From an uncultured Lachnospiraceae bacterium (lineage in GTDB: Bacteria; Bacillota; Clostridia; Lachnospirales; Lachnospiraceae), in contig CACZSB010000095.1 in the NCBI GenBank assembly GCA_902783765.1, forward strand, positions 1-19,243: a stretch of 19,243 nt of DNA, in the 5' to 3' direction. This document shows, piece after piece, positions 7,474 to 13,938 of this stretch. Position 1 is the first letter of the stretch; every line of letters begins with the position of its first letter. The translations under genes were made by a program, and so were the position numbers. The notes below the pieces were generated by a model. It was not told the origin of the DNA, did no database searches, and worked only from the letters and a program-made list of their open reading frames with translations.

Positions 7474-8467
7474 ACAAACGGAGCAGCTGGAGGCCAAAAC
7501 CCTGAGCCGATATGCGGCCTTGAGCAAAAATTCCAAGGGTCGGGCCCGGGAGGATGAACCCTGTCCCCTGCGGACCTGCTATCAGCAGGACCGGGACCGG
7601 ATCCTCCATTCCAAGGCCTTCAGGCGCCTCAAAAGCAAGACCCAGGTCTTTCTGGCCCCGGAGGGGGCCCATTACCGCACCCGGCTGACCCATACCCTGG
7701 AGGTGCAGCAGATCGCCCGCACCGTTTCCCGGGCCCTGCGGCTTAACGAGGACCTGACCGAGGCTATCGCCCTGGGCCATGATCTGGGCCACACCCCCTT
7801 CGGCCACGCGGGAGAGCGGGTCTTAAACGAGCTTTGCCCCGAGGGCTTCAATCACTACGATCAGGGCCTGCGGGTGGTGGAACGGCTGGAAAAGGATGGC
7901 AAGGGTCTGAATCTGACCGAGGAAGTTAGGGACGGTATCTTCCAACACCGGGTGGACGGCACCCCCATGACCATGGAGGGCAAGGTGGTGCAGCTTTGCG
8001 ACAAGATCGCCTATATCAATCATGATATCGACGATGCCCTCCGGGCGGGCCTCTTAAGCGAGGAAATGCTGCCCCGGGAATTTACCGCCGTGCTGGGCCA
8101 TACCGTCCGGGAACGGCTCAACACCATGGTCCACGGCATCATCGATTACAGTCTGGACAAGCCCCAGGTGGATATGCAGCCCCGGATCAAGGAGGCGGTT
8201 ACCGGCCTTCGGAGCTTCATGTTCAACCATATCTATCTCCACAGTATTGCCAAGGCGGAGGAGGGTAAGGCCCAGGATCTTCTGCGGAGCCTCTACGGTT
8301 ATTATATTATGCACGACCAGGAGCTGCCCCACGAATATGTGGAGGCGGTGTGGATTTACAATGAGTCCTGGAGCCGGGCGGTATGTGACTATATCGCCGG
8401 CATGACGGACAATTATGCCATCGATCGCTATCAGGAGCTGTTTATTCCCCGCTCCTGGAAAAAGTAA
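7460..8467 (+). CDS. dgt: Deoxyguanosinetriphosphate triphosphohydrolase-like HD protein (Dgt)
   Basis: Dgt-type enzymes remove the whole triphosphate from dNTPs, giving deoxynucleosides, and so tune dNTP pools. The HD-domain metal ligands are visible: His78 (RTRLTHTLEV), His107-Asp108 (LGHDLGHTPFGH) and Asp181 (LCDKIAYINHDIDD). The N-terminal SRYAALSKNSKGR and DRDRILHSKAFRRLKSKTQVF blocks are characteristic of this family. The 335-residue length fits the shorter Gram-positive type. The frame is open from 7439, but MTIREQTEQLE at 7460 is the family-like start, with a GGGTGG element 10 nt upstream, and it overlaps the hydrolase gene by 14 nt. Placement just before dnaG is common in Clostridia. 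Exact dNTP preference cannot be read. Confidence 0.9.
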   Translation: MTIREQTEQLEAKTLSRYAALSKNSKGRAREDEPCPLRTCYQQDRDRILHSKAFRRLKSKTQVFLAPEGAHYRTRLTHTLEVQQIARTVSRALRLNEDLTEAIALGHDLGHTPFGHAGERVLNELCPEGFNHYDQGLRVVERLEKDGKGLNLTEEVRDGIFQHRVDGTPMTMEGKVVQLCDKIAYINHDIDDALRAGLLSEEMLPREFTAVLGHTVRERLNTMVHGIIDYSLDKPQVDMQPRIKEAVTGLRSFMFNHIYLHSIAKAEEGKAQDLLRSLYGYYIMHDQELPHEYVEAVWIYNESWSRAVCDYIAGMTDNYAIDRYQELFIPRSWKK

Positions 8468-8487
8468 GGAAGGTTTATCAAGCTATA

Positions 8488-10278
8488 ATGCCCCTGTATC
8501 CGGAGGAATTGATAGAGGAGATACGAAGCCGCAATGATGTGGTGACGGTGATCGGCGCCCGGGTGAAACTGACCCGCCGGGGGGCCAATTACTTTGCCTG
8601 CTGTCCCTTCCACAACGAAAACACCCCCTCCTTCTGTGTATCTCCGGCCAAGCAGATGTATTACTGCTTCGGATGCGGGGCCGGGGGCAATGTGCTGAGC
8701 TTTCTGATGCAATATGAAAATATCAGCTTTCAGGATGCTTTATCGGAGCTGGCGGCCCGGGCGGGAATCAGCCTGCCGGAGCGGGAAATGAGCCAGGCGG
8801 AAAAACAGCAGGAAAACCTTCGGATGCGGCTTTTGAATCTAAACGGGGAGGCCGCCCGCTACTATTATTATCAGCTGAGAGACCCGGCGGGCAAGTCCGG
8901 TCTGGAGTACTTCAACCGCCGGGGCCTAAGCCCGGAAACCATGCAGCGATTCGGCTTAGGCTACGCCGCCGAAGGCTACGAGGGCCTGTACCGTTATCTG
9001 AAACAAAAGGGCTTTTCCGATGAGGAGATAAAAGCCGCGGCCCTGGCCCGTTTTGCCGAGGGGAAAAAGCCCCGGGATTATTTTTATCAGCGGGTCATGT
9101 TCCCCATCCTGGACCGATCCAGCCGGGTCATCGGCTTCGGCGGGCGGATCCTGGGCAAGGGAGAACCAAAATATTTAAACACCCCGGAAACAGCGGTTTT
9201 CGATAAGGGCCGGAATCTTTACGGTCTGCATCTGGCCCGGCAGAGCCGGCGGCCCTACTTTTTGCTCTGCGAAGGCTATATGGATGTGATTGCCCTGCAT
9301 CAGGCGGGTTTTGACTGTGCCGTGGCCACCCTGGGCACAGCCCTTACCGGAGGTCAGGTGCTGCTGTTTAAGCGCCTGGGCAAGCCGGTGATTCTCTGCT
9401 ACGACAGCGACGGCGCCGGGGTGGAGGCGGCCCTTAGGGCCATTCCCCGGCTAAGAAGCGGCGGGGTGGAATGCCGGGTCCTGTCTCTGGAGGAGCATAA
9501 GGATCCGGATGAATTTATCGTTCATAAGGGGGCCGAAGCCTTTGAGGAGCGGATCCGGGAGGCGGAAAATGCCTTCCTTTTCCAGTCCGATGTATGGCGG
9601 AAATCCTACAATATGGCGGATCCCGCCGGCCGCACCGCTTTCCACCGGAAGCTGGCAGAGGAGCTTACAGGCTTTACGGAGGAATTGGAACGGGAAAATT
9701 ATATCCAGGCCATATGCAGCCGGCATCAGATTGCACCGGCCCATTTAAAGGGCCTGATCAACGGGGTGGGCAACAGGCGTTATCAGGAGGATATTCCCCC
9801 GCCGGCGCTGGATGACATCCTGCCCGCCACTCCCGGGCGGGGGCGGGAAAAGGGGCCGGCAGGTCTGCTGGCGGCGGCCCGGCTGCTTTTAAACTGGGCG
9901 GCTTTATCGCCTCTGGCGGAGGGGCAGATCCGGGCGATCCTTCGGGAAACGGATATGCCCCAGGAAAACTACCGGCAGCTGTATCGGCTGATTGTGGAGG
10001 GAAAAACCGGGGAGCCATTACAGCCCGGGGCGCTGCTGAGCCGTCTGGTGGAGGACGGGGAAATGAATCAGCTGGCGGCGGAGGTTTTCAGTTATTCCTT
10101 CAGCGAGACCCTAAGCCCCGGGGAAAAAAGCCGTCTCCTCAGCGAAAATCTTCGGCGTCTGCGCCAGGCGGCTCTTCAGGCTGCTTTGCGCAGCAACACG
10201 GACCCCGCTGCCGCCGGCTCTCTGGTAAAGGAAATGGCCGGCATCCGGGCTCTTCAGATACCGGAATCGGATATTTAA
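8488..10278 (+). CDS. dnaG: DNA primase (DnaG)
   Basis: DnaG makes the short RNA primers used in DNA replication. The N-terminal zinc-binding domain has CPFHNENTPSF (39-49) and YYCFGCGAGGN (58-68), with ligands Cys39, His42, Cys60 and Cys63. The catalytic core follows with GFGGRIL. The TOPRIM part has CEGYMDVIAL (261-270, Glu262) and YDSDGAGVEA (305-314, Asp306 and Asp308), which hold the metals. The region after about residue 430 is the helicase-binding C-terminal domain, poorly conserved as usual. At 596 residues the length is normal. AAGGA (8466-8470) is unusually far from the ATG (17 nt), suggesting modest initiation or coupling to dgt 20 nt upstream. deoC follows, not the usual rpoD. Confidence 0.97.
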   Translation: MPLYPEELIEEIRSRNDVVTVIGARVKLTRRGANYFACCPFHNENTPSFCVSPAKQMYYCFGCGAGGNVLSFLMQYENISFQDALSELAARAGISLPEREMSQAEKQQENLRMRLLNLNGEAARYYYYQLRDPAGKSGLEYFNRRGLSPETMQRFGLGYAAEGYEGLYRYLKQKGFSDEEIKAAALARFAEGKKPRDYFYQRVMFPILDRSSRVIGFGGRILGKGEPKYLNTPETAVFDKGRNLYGLHLARQSRRPYFLLCEGYMDVIALHQAGFDCAVATLGTALTGGQVLLFKRLGKPVILCYDSDGAGVEAALRAIPRLRSGGVECRVLSLEEHKDPDEFIVHKGAEAFEERIREAENAFLFQSDVWRKSYNMADPAGRTAFHRKLAEELTGFTEELERENYIQAICSRHQIAPAHLKGLINGVGNRRYQEDIPPPALDDILPATPGRGREKGPAGLLAAARLLLNWAALSPLAEGQIRAILRETDMPQENYRQLYRLIVEGKTGEPLQPGALLSRLVEDGEMNQLAAEVFSYSFSETLSPGEKSRLLSENLRRLRQAALQAALRSNTDPAAAGSLVKEMAGIRALQIPESDI

Positions 10279-10299
10279 TAATTGATAAGGAGATACATC

Positions 10300-10974
10300 A
10301 TGCAGGAACTGAAATTGGAAGAAATCTTAAAAACCTGTGATCATACCCTTTTGAAGCAGGAGGCCACCTGGGAGCAGATCCGGGCCCTTTGCGACGAGGG
10401 CATCCGCTATGGCACCGCCTCTGTTTGCATTCCTCCTTCCTTTGTGGCCCGGGCCAAGGAATACGTGGGAGAACAGCTGGCCATCTGTACGGTGATCGGC
10501 TTTCCCAACGGCTATGCCACCACAGGGGTGAAGGTTTTCGAAACCACCGAGGCCGTGGCGGACGGGGCCGATGAGATTGACATGGTCATCAATATCGGCT
10601 GGGTGAAGGAGGGCCGCTATGATGCGGTGGAGGAGGAAATCAAGGCCATCCGGGCCGCCTGCCGGGGCCGGATTTTGAAGGTGATTATTGAAACCTGTCT
10701 GCTGACGGAGGAGGAAAAGATTCGGATGTGCCGGACGGTGACCCGCTCCGGAGCGGATTTCATTAAGACCTCCACGGGCTTTTCCACTGCGGGAGCCACC
10801 CGGGAGGATGTGGCCCTGTTTGCGGAGCATGTGGGCTCTCAGGTGCAGATTAAGGCCGCCGGGGGCATTGCCAGCCTTCAGGATGCAGAGGATTTCATCA
10901 AGCTGGGGGCTACCCGTCTGGGCACCAGCCGCCTGGTAAAGATTGCAAAGGAGATGGAAAATGGTAACCCATAA
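10300..10974 (+). CDS. deoC: Deoxyribose-phosphate aldolase (DeoC)
   Basis: DeoC cleaves 2-deoxyribose 5-phosphate into acetaldehyde and glyceraldehyde 3-phosphate, the last step of deoxynucleoside breakdown. The protein (224 residues) shows the family start CDHTLLK, the EIDMVINIGW block (92-101), the Schiff-base Lys156 in DFIKTSTGFST, and Lys185 in QIKAAGGI. AAGGAG (10287-10292) is 7 nt before the ATG at 10300, so the upstream in-frame ATG at 10282 was not used. It begins 21 nt after dnaG and overlaps cdd by 14 nt. With cdd and pdp it forms a pyrimidine nucleoside catabolic set. No phosphopentomutase (deoB), needed to link Pdp to DeoC, is in the window. Confidence 0.96.
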   Translation: MQELKLEEILKTCDHTLLKQEATWEQIRALCDEGIRYGTASVCIPPSFVARAKEYVGEQLAICTVIGFPNGYATTGVKVFETTEAVADGADEIDMVINIGWVKEGRYDAVEEEIKAIRAACRGRILKVIIETCLLTEEEKIRMCRTVTRSGADFIKTSTGFSTAGATREDVALFAEHVGSQVQIKAAGGIASLQDAEDFIKLGATRLGTSRLVKIAKEMENGNP

Positions 10975-11362
10975 GCGTTTATATGATTTGGCTTTGGAAG
11001 CCCGGGAAAAGGCTTATTGCCCCCATTCCGGTTTTGCGGTAGGTGCGGCTTTGCTCACAAAAAGCGGAAAGGTGATTCTGGGCTGCAATATTGAAAATGC
11101 CGCCTACGGTCCCTCGGTCTGTGCGGAACGCACCGCCATTTTCAAAGCCGTCAGCGACGGTGAAATGGACTTCGAGGCCATAGCTGTCTGCGGGGCCCCC
11201 CAGGGTCAGGAACCAGACAGCCCCTGTCCCCCCTGCGGCATCTGCCGTCAGGTCATGAGCGAATTCTGCGACAAGGATTTCCCCATCATTCTTTTTGATC
11301 CGGAGGAGGGCACCAAGGCCTATACTTTAGAGGAACTGCTGCCCTTAAGTTTTTCCCTGTAA
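10961..11362 (+). CDS. cdd: Cytidine deaminase
   Basis: This enzyme deaminates cytidine and deoxycytidine to uridine and deoxyuridine, feeding the phosphorylase encoded next. The zinc site reads CAERTAIF (Cys54, with catalytic Glu56) and PCGICRQV (Cys92, Cys95). The N-terminal YCPHSGFAVGAAL and GCNIENAAYGPS blocks are family signatures. The 133 residues match the homotetrameric class. AAAGGAG (10947-10953) lies 7 nt before the ATG at 10961. This favours it over the in-frame ATG at 10943. The start lies inside the end of deoC, implying tight coupling. The pdp ribosome binding site overlaps the cdd stop codon. Confidence 0.96.
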   Translation: MVTHKRLYDLALEAREKAYCPHSGFAVGAALLTKSGKVILGCNIENAAYGPSVCAERTAIFKAVSDGEMDFEAIAVCGAPQGQEPDSPCPPCGICRQVMSEFCDKDFPIILFDPEEGTKAYTLEELLPLSFSL

Positions 11363-11373
11363 GGAGGCGCTTT

Positions 11374-12675
11374 ATGCAGATGATCGATTTGATTCAAAAG
11401 AAAAAGCACGGCCTTTCATTAAGCGGAGAGGAGATTGATTTTCTGGTGCAGGGGGTCACGGAAGGCAGCCTGCCGGATTATCAAGTCAGCGCCCTGCTTA
11501 TGGCTGTTTTGCTGAAGGGCATGGAGGATGAGGAAACGGCGGCCCTGACCCGGGCCATGGCCGAGTCCGGCGGCAGCATCGATTTAAGTGAATTCGGGGC
11601 CCTGTCCGTGGATAAGCATTCCACCGGCGGGGTGGGGGATAAGACCACCCTGATTCTGGCCCCTTTGGTGGCGGCCTGCGGTGCCAAGGTGGCCAAAATG
11701 TCCGGCCGGGGCCTGGGCCACACCGGAGGGACCGTGGACAAGCTGGAATCCATTCCCGGGTATCGAACGGAGATTTCGGAAAAGGAGTTTATGGATATTG
11801 CCCGCAAGGTGGGGGTCTGCGTCATAGGCCAAAGCGGTGAGCTGGCCCCGGCGGATAAAAAGCTCTATGCCCTCCGGGATGTGACGGGGACGGTGGATTC
11901 CATCCCCCTGATTGTTTCCAGTATCATGTCCAAAAAGATTGCGGCGGGGGCCCGCTCCATTGTGCTGGATGTGACCGTGGGCAGCGGCGCCTTCATGAAA
12001 ACCGTGGAGGATGCTAAAGTCTTGGCGGAAAAGATGGTGACCATCGGCCGGGCCTGCGGCCGGAATATGACGGCCCTGATTACGGATATGAATGAGCCCC
12101 TGGGCCATGCTGTGGGCAACGCCCTGGAGGTGAAGGAGGCTCTGGCGGTATTAAAGGGCCAGCTGGAAGGTGATCTGAAGGAAGTGAGTCTGGCCCTGGC
12201 GGGAGAAATGCTGGCCCTGTCCCTGTCCATGAGCCCCGAGGCGGGGCTGGCCCTGGCCCGGGAAACCCTGGAGAGCGGGGCCGCCTATGAGAAAATGAAG
12301 GAATGGATTCAAGCCCAGGGCGGGGATGTCCGCTATCTGGAGGAGCCTGAGCGTTTCCCGGTGGCGGCCTGCAGCCTGGATGTGCTGGCCACCCGCAGCG
12401 GCTACATCAGTGCCATGGATGCGGAGGCTATCGGTCAGGCGGCCTGCCGTTTGGGGGCCGGTCGCCGCACCAAAGCAGACAGTATTCAGATGGCGGCGGG
12501 TATTATGCTCTGCGCCAAAATCGGAGATCGGGTGGAAAATGGTGATGTGTTGGCCACCCTGTATACGGAGCAGGCGGAGAGTCTGGAGGAGGCGGCCCGG
12601 ATGTACCAAGAGGCCTTAAGCTTTTCCGATGAGGCCGTGCCGCATCCGCCTCTGATTCACGGAGTGATACGATAA
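11374..12675 (+). CDS. pdp: Pyrimidine-nucleoside phosphorylase
   Basis: Pdp splits uridine, deoxyuridine or thymidine with phosphate to give the base and (deoxy)ribose 1-phosphate. The signature SVDKHSTGGVGDKTTL (78-93) binds phosphate, and MSGRGLGHTGGTVDKLESIPG (109-129) is the family's most conserved block. The C-terminal GYISAMDAEAIGQAACRLGAGR is also typical. The 433-residue length fits PyNP of Gram-positives. AAGGAGG (11361-11367) overlaps the cdd stop and stands 6 nt before the ATG. It is the last gene of the operon, followed by a tandem repeat block with no classical terminator immediately after the stop. A deoA-type thymidine phosphorylase is the close alternative, but the Firmicute setting favours broad-specificity Pdp. 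Confidence 0.94.
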   Translation: MQMIDLIQKKKHGLSLSGEEIDFLVQGVTEGSLPDYQVSALLMAVLLKGMEDEETAALTRAMAESGGSIDLSEFGALSVDKHSTGGVGDKTTLILAPLVAACGAKVAKMSGRGLGHTGGTVDKLESIPGYRTEISEKEFMDIARKVGVCVIGQSGELAPADKKLYALRDVTGTVDSIPLIVSSIMSKKIAAGARSIVLDVTVGSGAFMKTVEDAKVLAEKMVTIGRACGRNMTALITDMNEPLGHAVGNALEVKEALAVLKGQLEGDLKEVSLALAGEMLALSLSMSPEAGLALARETLESGAAYEKMKEWIQAQGGDVRYLEEPERFPVAACSLDVLATRSGYISAMDAEAIGQAACRLGAGRRTKADSIQMAAGIMLCAKIGDRVENGDVLATLYTEQAESLEEAARMYQEALSFSDEAVPHPPLIHGVIR

Positions 12676-12680
12676 AATAC

Positions 12681-13053
12681 CTTTTTTGGCCGCGGACGCG
12701 GACGAAAACTTTTTCGGAAAAAATGCCTCAAAAGTATTGTCCCGCCGCGGCTTTGAATCGGAAAAGTGTGTTTTTTTGGCCGCGGACGCGGACGAAAACT
12801 TTTTCGGCGAAAATGCCTCAAAAGTATTGTCCCGCCGCGGCTTCGAATCGGAAAAGTGTGTTTTTTTTTGGCCGCGGTCGCGGACGAAAACTTTTTCGGC
12901 AAAAATGCCTCAAAAGTATCGTCCCGCCGCGGCTTTGAATCGGAAAAGTGTGCTTTTTTGGCCGCGGACGCGGACGAAAACTTTTTCGGCGAAATCGCCT
13001 CAAAAGTATTGTCCCGCCGCGGCCTCATATTGGAAGGCTGCGCTTTTGTTTTG
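12681..13053 (+). repeat. Four tandem copies of a ~90-bp foldable repeat
   Basis: Units start at 12688, 12778, 12870 and 12960, with periods of 90, 92 and 90 bp. The fourth is intact to about its position 64 and decays after that. Each unit opens with GGCCGCGG after a run of 6-9 T. By unit position, 1-8 pairs with CCGCGGCT (58-65), GGAC (13-16) with GTCC (52-55), ACTTTT (21-26) with AAAAGT (43-48) and GGC (29-31) with GCC (38-40), giving a long imperfect hairpin. The block fills the gap between convergent pdp and rubrerythrin genes. Reading frames across it exist on both strands only because the period is a multiple of three. Function unknown. Confidence 0.93.
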
Positions 13054-13068
13054 TAAGCCGGCAAATAA

Positions 13069-13098
13069 AGAGGGGCAAGCGATTTTCGCTCACCCCTT
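13069..13098 (-). terminator. Terminator stem-loop after rubrerythrin
   Basis: AGGGG (13071-13075) pairs with CCCCT (13093-13097). AGCGA (13078-13082) pairs with TCGCT (13086-13090), with a CA/CA internal loop between the two stems. On the minus strand the stem is followed by CTTTATTTG, a modest U-rich tail, 40 nt after the rubrerythrin stop. On the + strand the stem might also slow readthrough from pdp, with a T6 run 13 nt later (13111-13116). Confidence 0.65.
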
Positions 13099-13135
13099 AA
13101 AACTCAGGCCTTTTTTGTAAAGTCCGTCTTATGTT

Positions 13136-13702
13136 TTAGCCGAAATAGCGATCCAGCAGGCCCTTGAAGGCTTTGCCGTGTCTGGCTTCATCCCGGGCCA
13201 TTTCGTGGATGGCATCATGCAGGGCGTCCAGATTGTGCTGCTTGCAAAGCTTGGCCAGATCCGTCTTGCCCATGGTGGCGCCGTTTTCCGCCTCTACGCG
13301 AACTTTCAGATTCTCCTTGGTGGAAGGGCTTACCATATCGCCCAGCATCTCGCAGAAACGGGAAGCATGATCCGCCTCTTCGTAGGCGGCCTTCTCCCAG
13401 TACAGGCCGATTTCGGGATAGCCCTCCCGATGGGCCGCCCGGGCCATGGCCAGATACATGCCCACCTCGCAGCATTCTCCCTCAAAATTGGCCTTTAAGC
13501 CCTTAATGATCTCTTCCTGCACTTCAGCGGGAACGCTGTCCGGGAACTGACGGCCCACGCCAATCACATGCTCGGCGGCCCAGCTCAGCTCGTCGCCCTG
13601 CTTCACAAATTTGGACCCGGGCACCTTGCATACAGGGCATACCTCGGGGGGATTATCTCCTTCGTGTACATAACCGCATACGGGACATACATATTTTGCC
13701 AT
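13136..13702 (-). CDS. Reverse rubrerythrin (rubredoxin + ferritin-like diiron protein)
   Basis: Reverse rubrerythrins reduce hydrogen peroxide, and in clostridia also take part in oxygen reduction, using electrons from NADH through rubredoxin-type partners. Unlike classic rubrerythrin, the rubredoxin domain is at the N-terminus: CPVCG (6-10) and CPVCK (22-26) bind iron. The ferritin-like four-helix part follows, with diiron ligands in EGECCEVGMY (74-83), YEEADHASRF (107-116, Glu109/His112) and DEARHGKAF (171-179, Glu172/His175). The 188-residue length fits. GAGGAG (plus-strand 13711-13716) lies 8 nt before the start, and a near-consensus promoter stands upstream. Monocistronic with its own terminator. 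It indicates an anaerobe coping with oxygen. Confidence 0.93.
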   Translation of the reverse strand: MAKYVCPVCGYVHEGDNPPEVCPVCKVPGSKFVKQGDELSWAAEHVIGVGRQFPDSVPAEVQEEIIKGLKANFEGECCEVGMYLAMARAAHREGYPEIGLYWEKAAYEEADHASRFCEMLGDMVSPSTKENLKVRVEAENGATMGKTDLAKLCKQHNLDALHDAIHEMARDEARHGKAFKGLLDRYFG

Positions 13703-13748
13703 AGTCTATTCTCCTCTATTTTATGAATTTCGGTTTTCCGATGGCCTT

Positions 13749-13777
13749 ATTCTACCATCCGCCGGGAAATTTGTCAA
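13749..13777 (-). promoter_or_regulatory. Strong sigma-A promoter of the rubrerythrin gene
   Basis: On the minus strand TTGACA (plus 13772-13777) and TAGAAT (plus 13749-13754) are exactly 17 nt apart, with TGG before the -10 (extended element). This is the closest match to consensus in the window and predicts strong expression, with transcription starting near 13742 and a ~40-nt leader. Confidence 0.88.
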
Positions 13778-13810
13778 AAGCCCTTAGGAACAAAGTCACC
13801 AAAGTCAAAA

Positions 13811-13843
13811 TGTCATTGAATTGTCATCGAATTGTTTTAGTTT
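13811..13843 (+). promoter_or_regulatory. PhoB-like 11-bp direct repeats (candidate activator site)
   Basis: TGTCATTGAAT (13811-13821) is followed directly by TGTCATCGAAT (13822-13832), 10 of 11 identical, then a weaker third unit TGTTTTAGTTT (13833-13843). Direct repeats with an 11-bp period and a TGTCAT core are the layout bound by PhoB/OmpR-family regulators. The block ends just upstream of the weak -35 region of the diguanylate cyclase promoter, the place expected for an activator. The regulator is inferred, not seen. Confidence 0.45.
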
Positions 13844-13846
13844 TTT

Positions 13847-13875
13847 CGTTTTTTTGCGTTATATTATGCTATAAT
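13847..13875 (+). promoter_or_regulatory. Predicted promoter of the diguanylate cyclase gene
   Basis: A perfect extended -10, TGC plus TATAAT (13867-13875), has no recognisable -35 at 17 nt (CGTTTT, 13847-13852) but sits in a T-rich tract. A strong -10 with a poor -35 fits an activator-dependent or extended -10 promoter. The leader carries a small GCCG-GAAA-CGGC hairpin (13909-13920) 18 nt before the start codon. Confidence 0.65.
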
Positions 13876-13938
13876 GATTCAGCAAGAGGGCTGAAACGGA
13901 CTTTTCCCGCCGGAAACGGCAGAAATAGTGAGAAAATC

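Noticed and set aside
12681..13053. CRISPR array
   Set aside because: The full 90-bp unit repeats, including what would be spacers. No unique spacers and no cas genes are visible.
12657..13120. Long open frames on both strands across the repeat block, giving Arg-Pro-rich repetitive proteins
   Set aside because: They arise because the repeat period is a multiple of three. There is no ribosome binding site, frames are open in several phases at once, and the products are low-complexity.
13723..13938. Upstream extension of the cyclase frame to 13723
   Set aside because: It would run through both promoters and the direct repeats, and the translated stretch looks non-coding.
13876..13938. Cyclic-di-GMP riboswitch in the cyclase leader
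   Set aside because: The GAAA-capped hairpin at 13909-13920 caught attention, but the leader is only ~60 nt and lacks the conserved GEMM sequence blocks.
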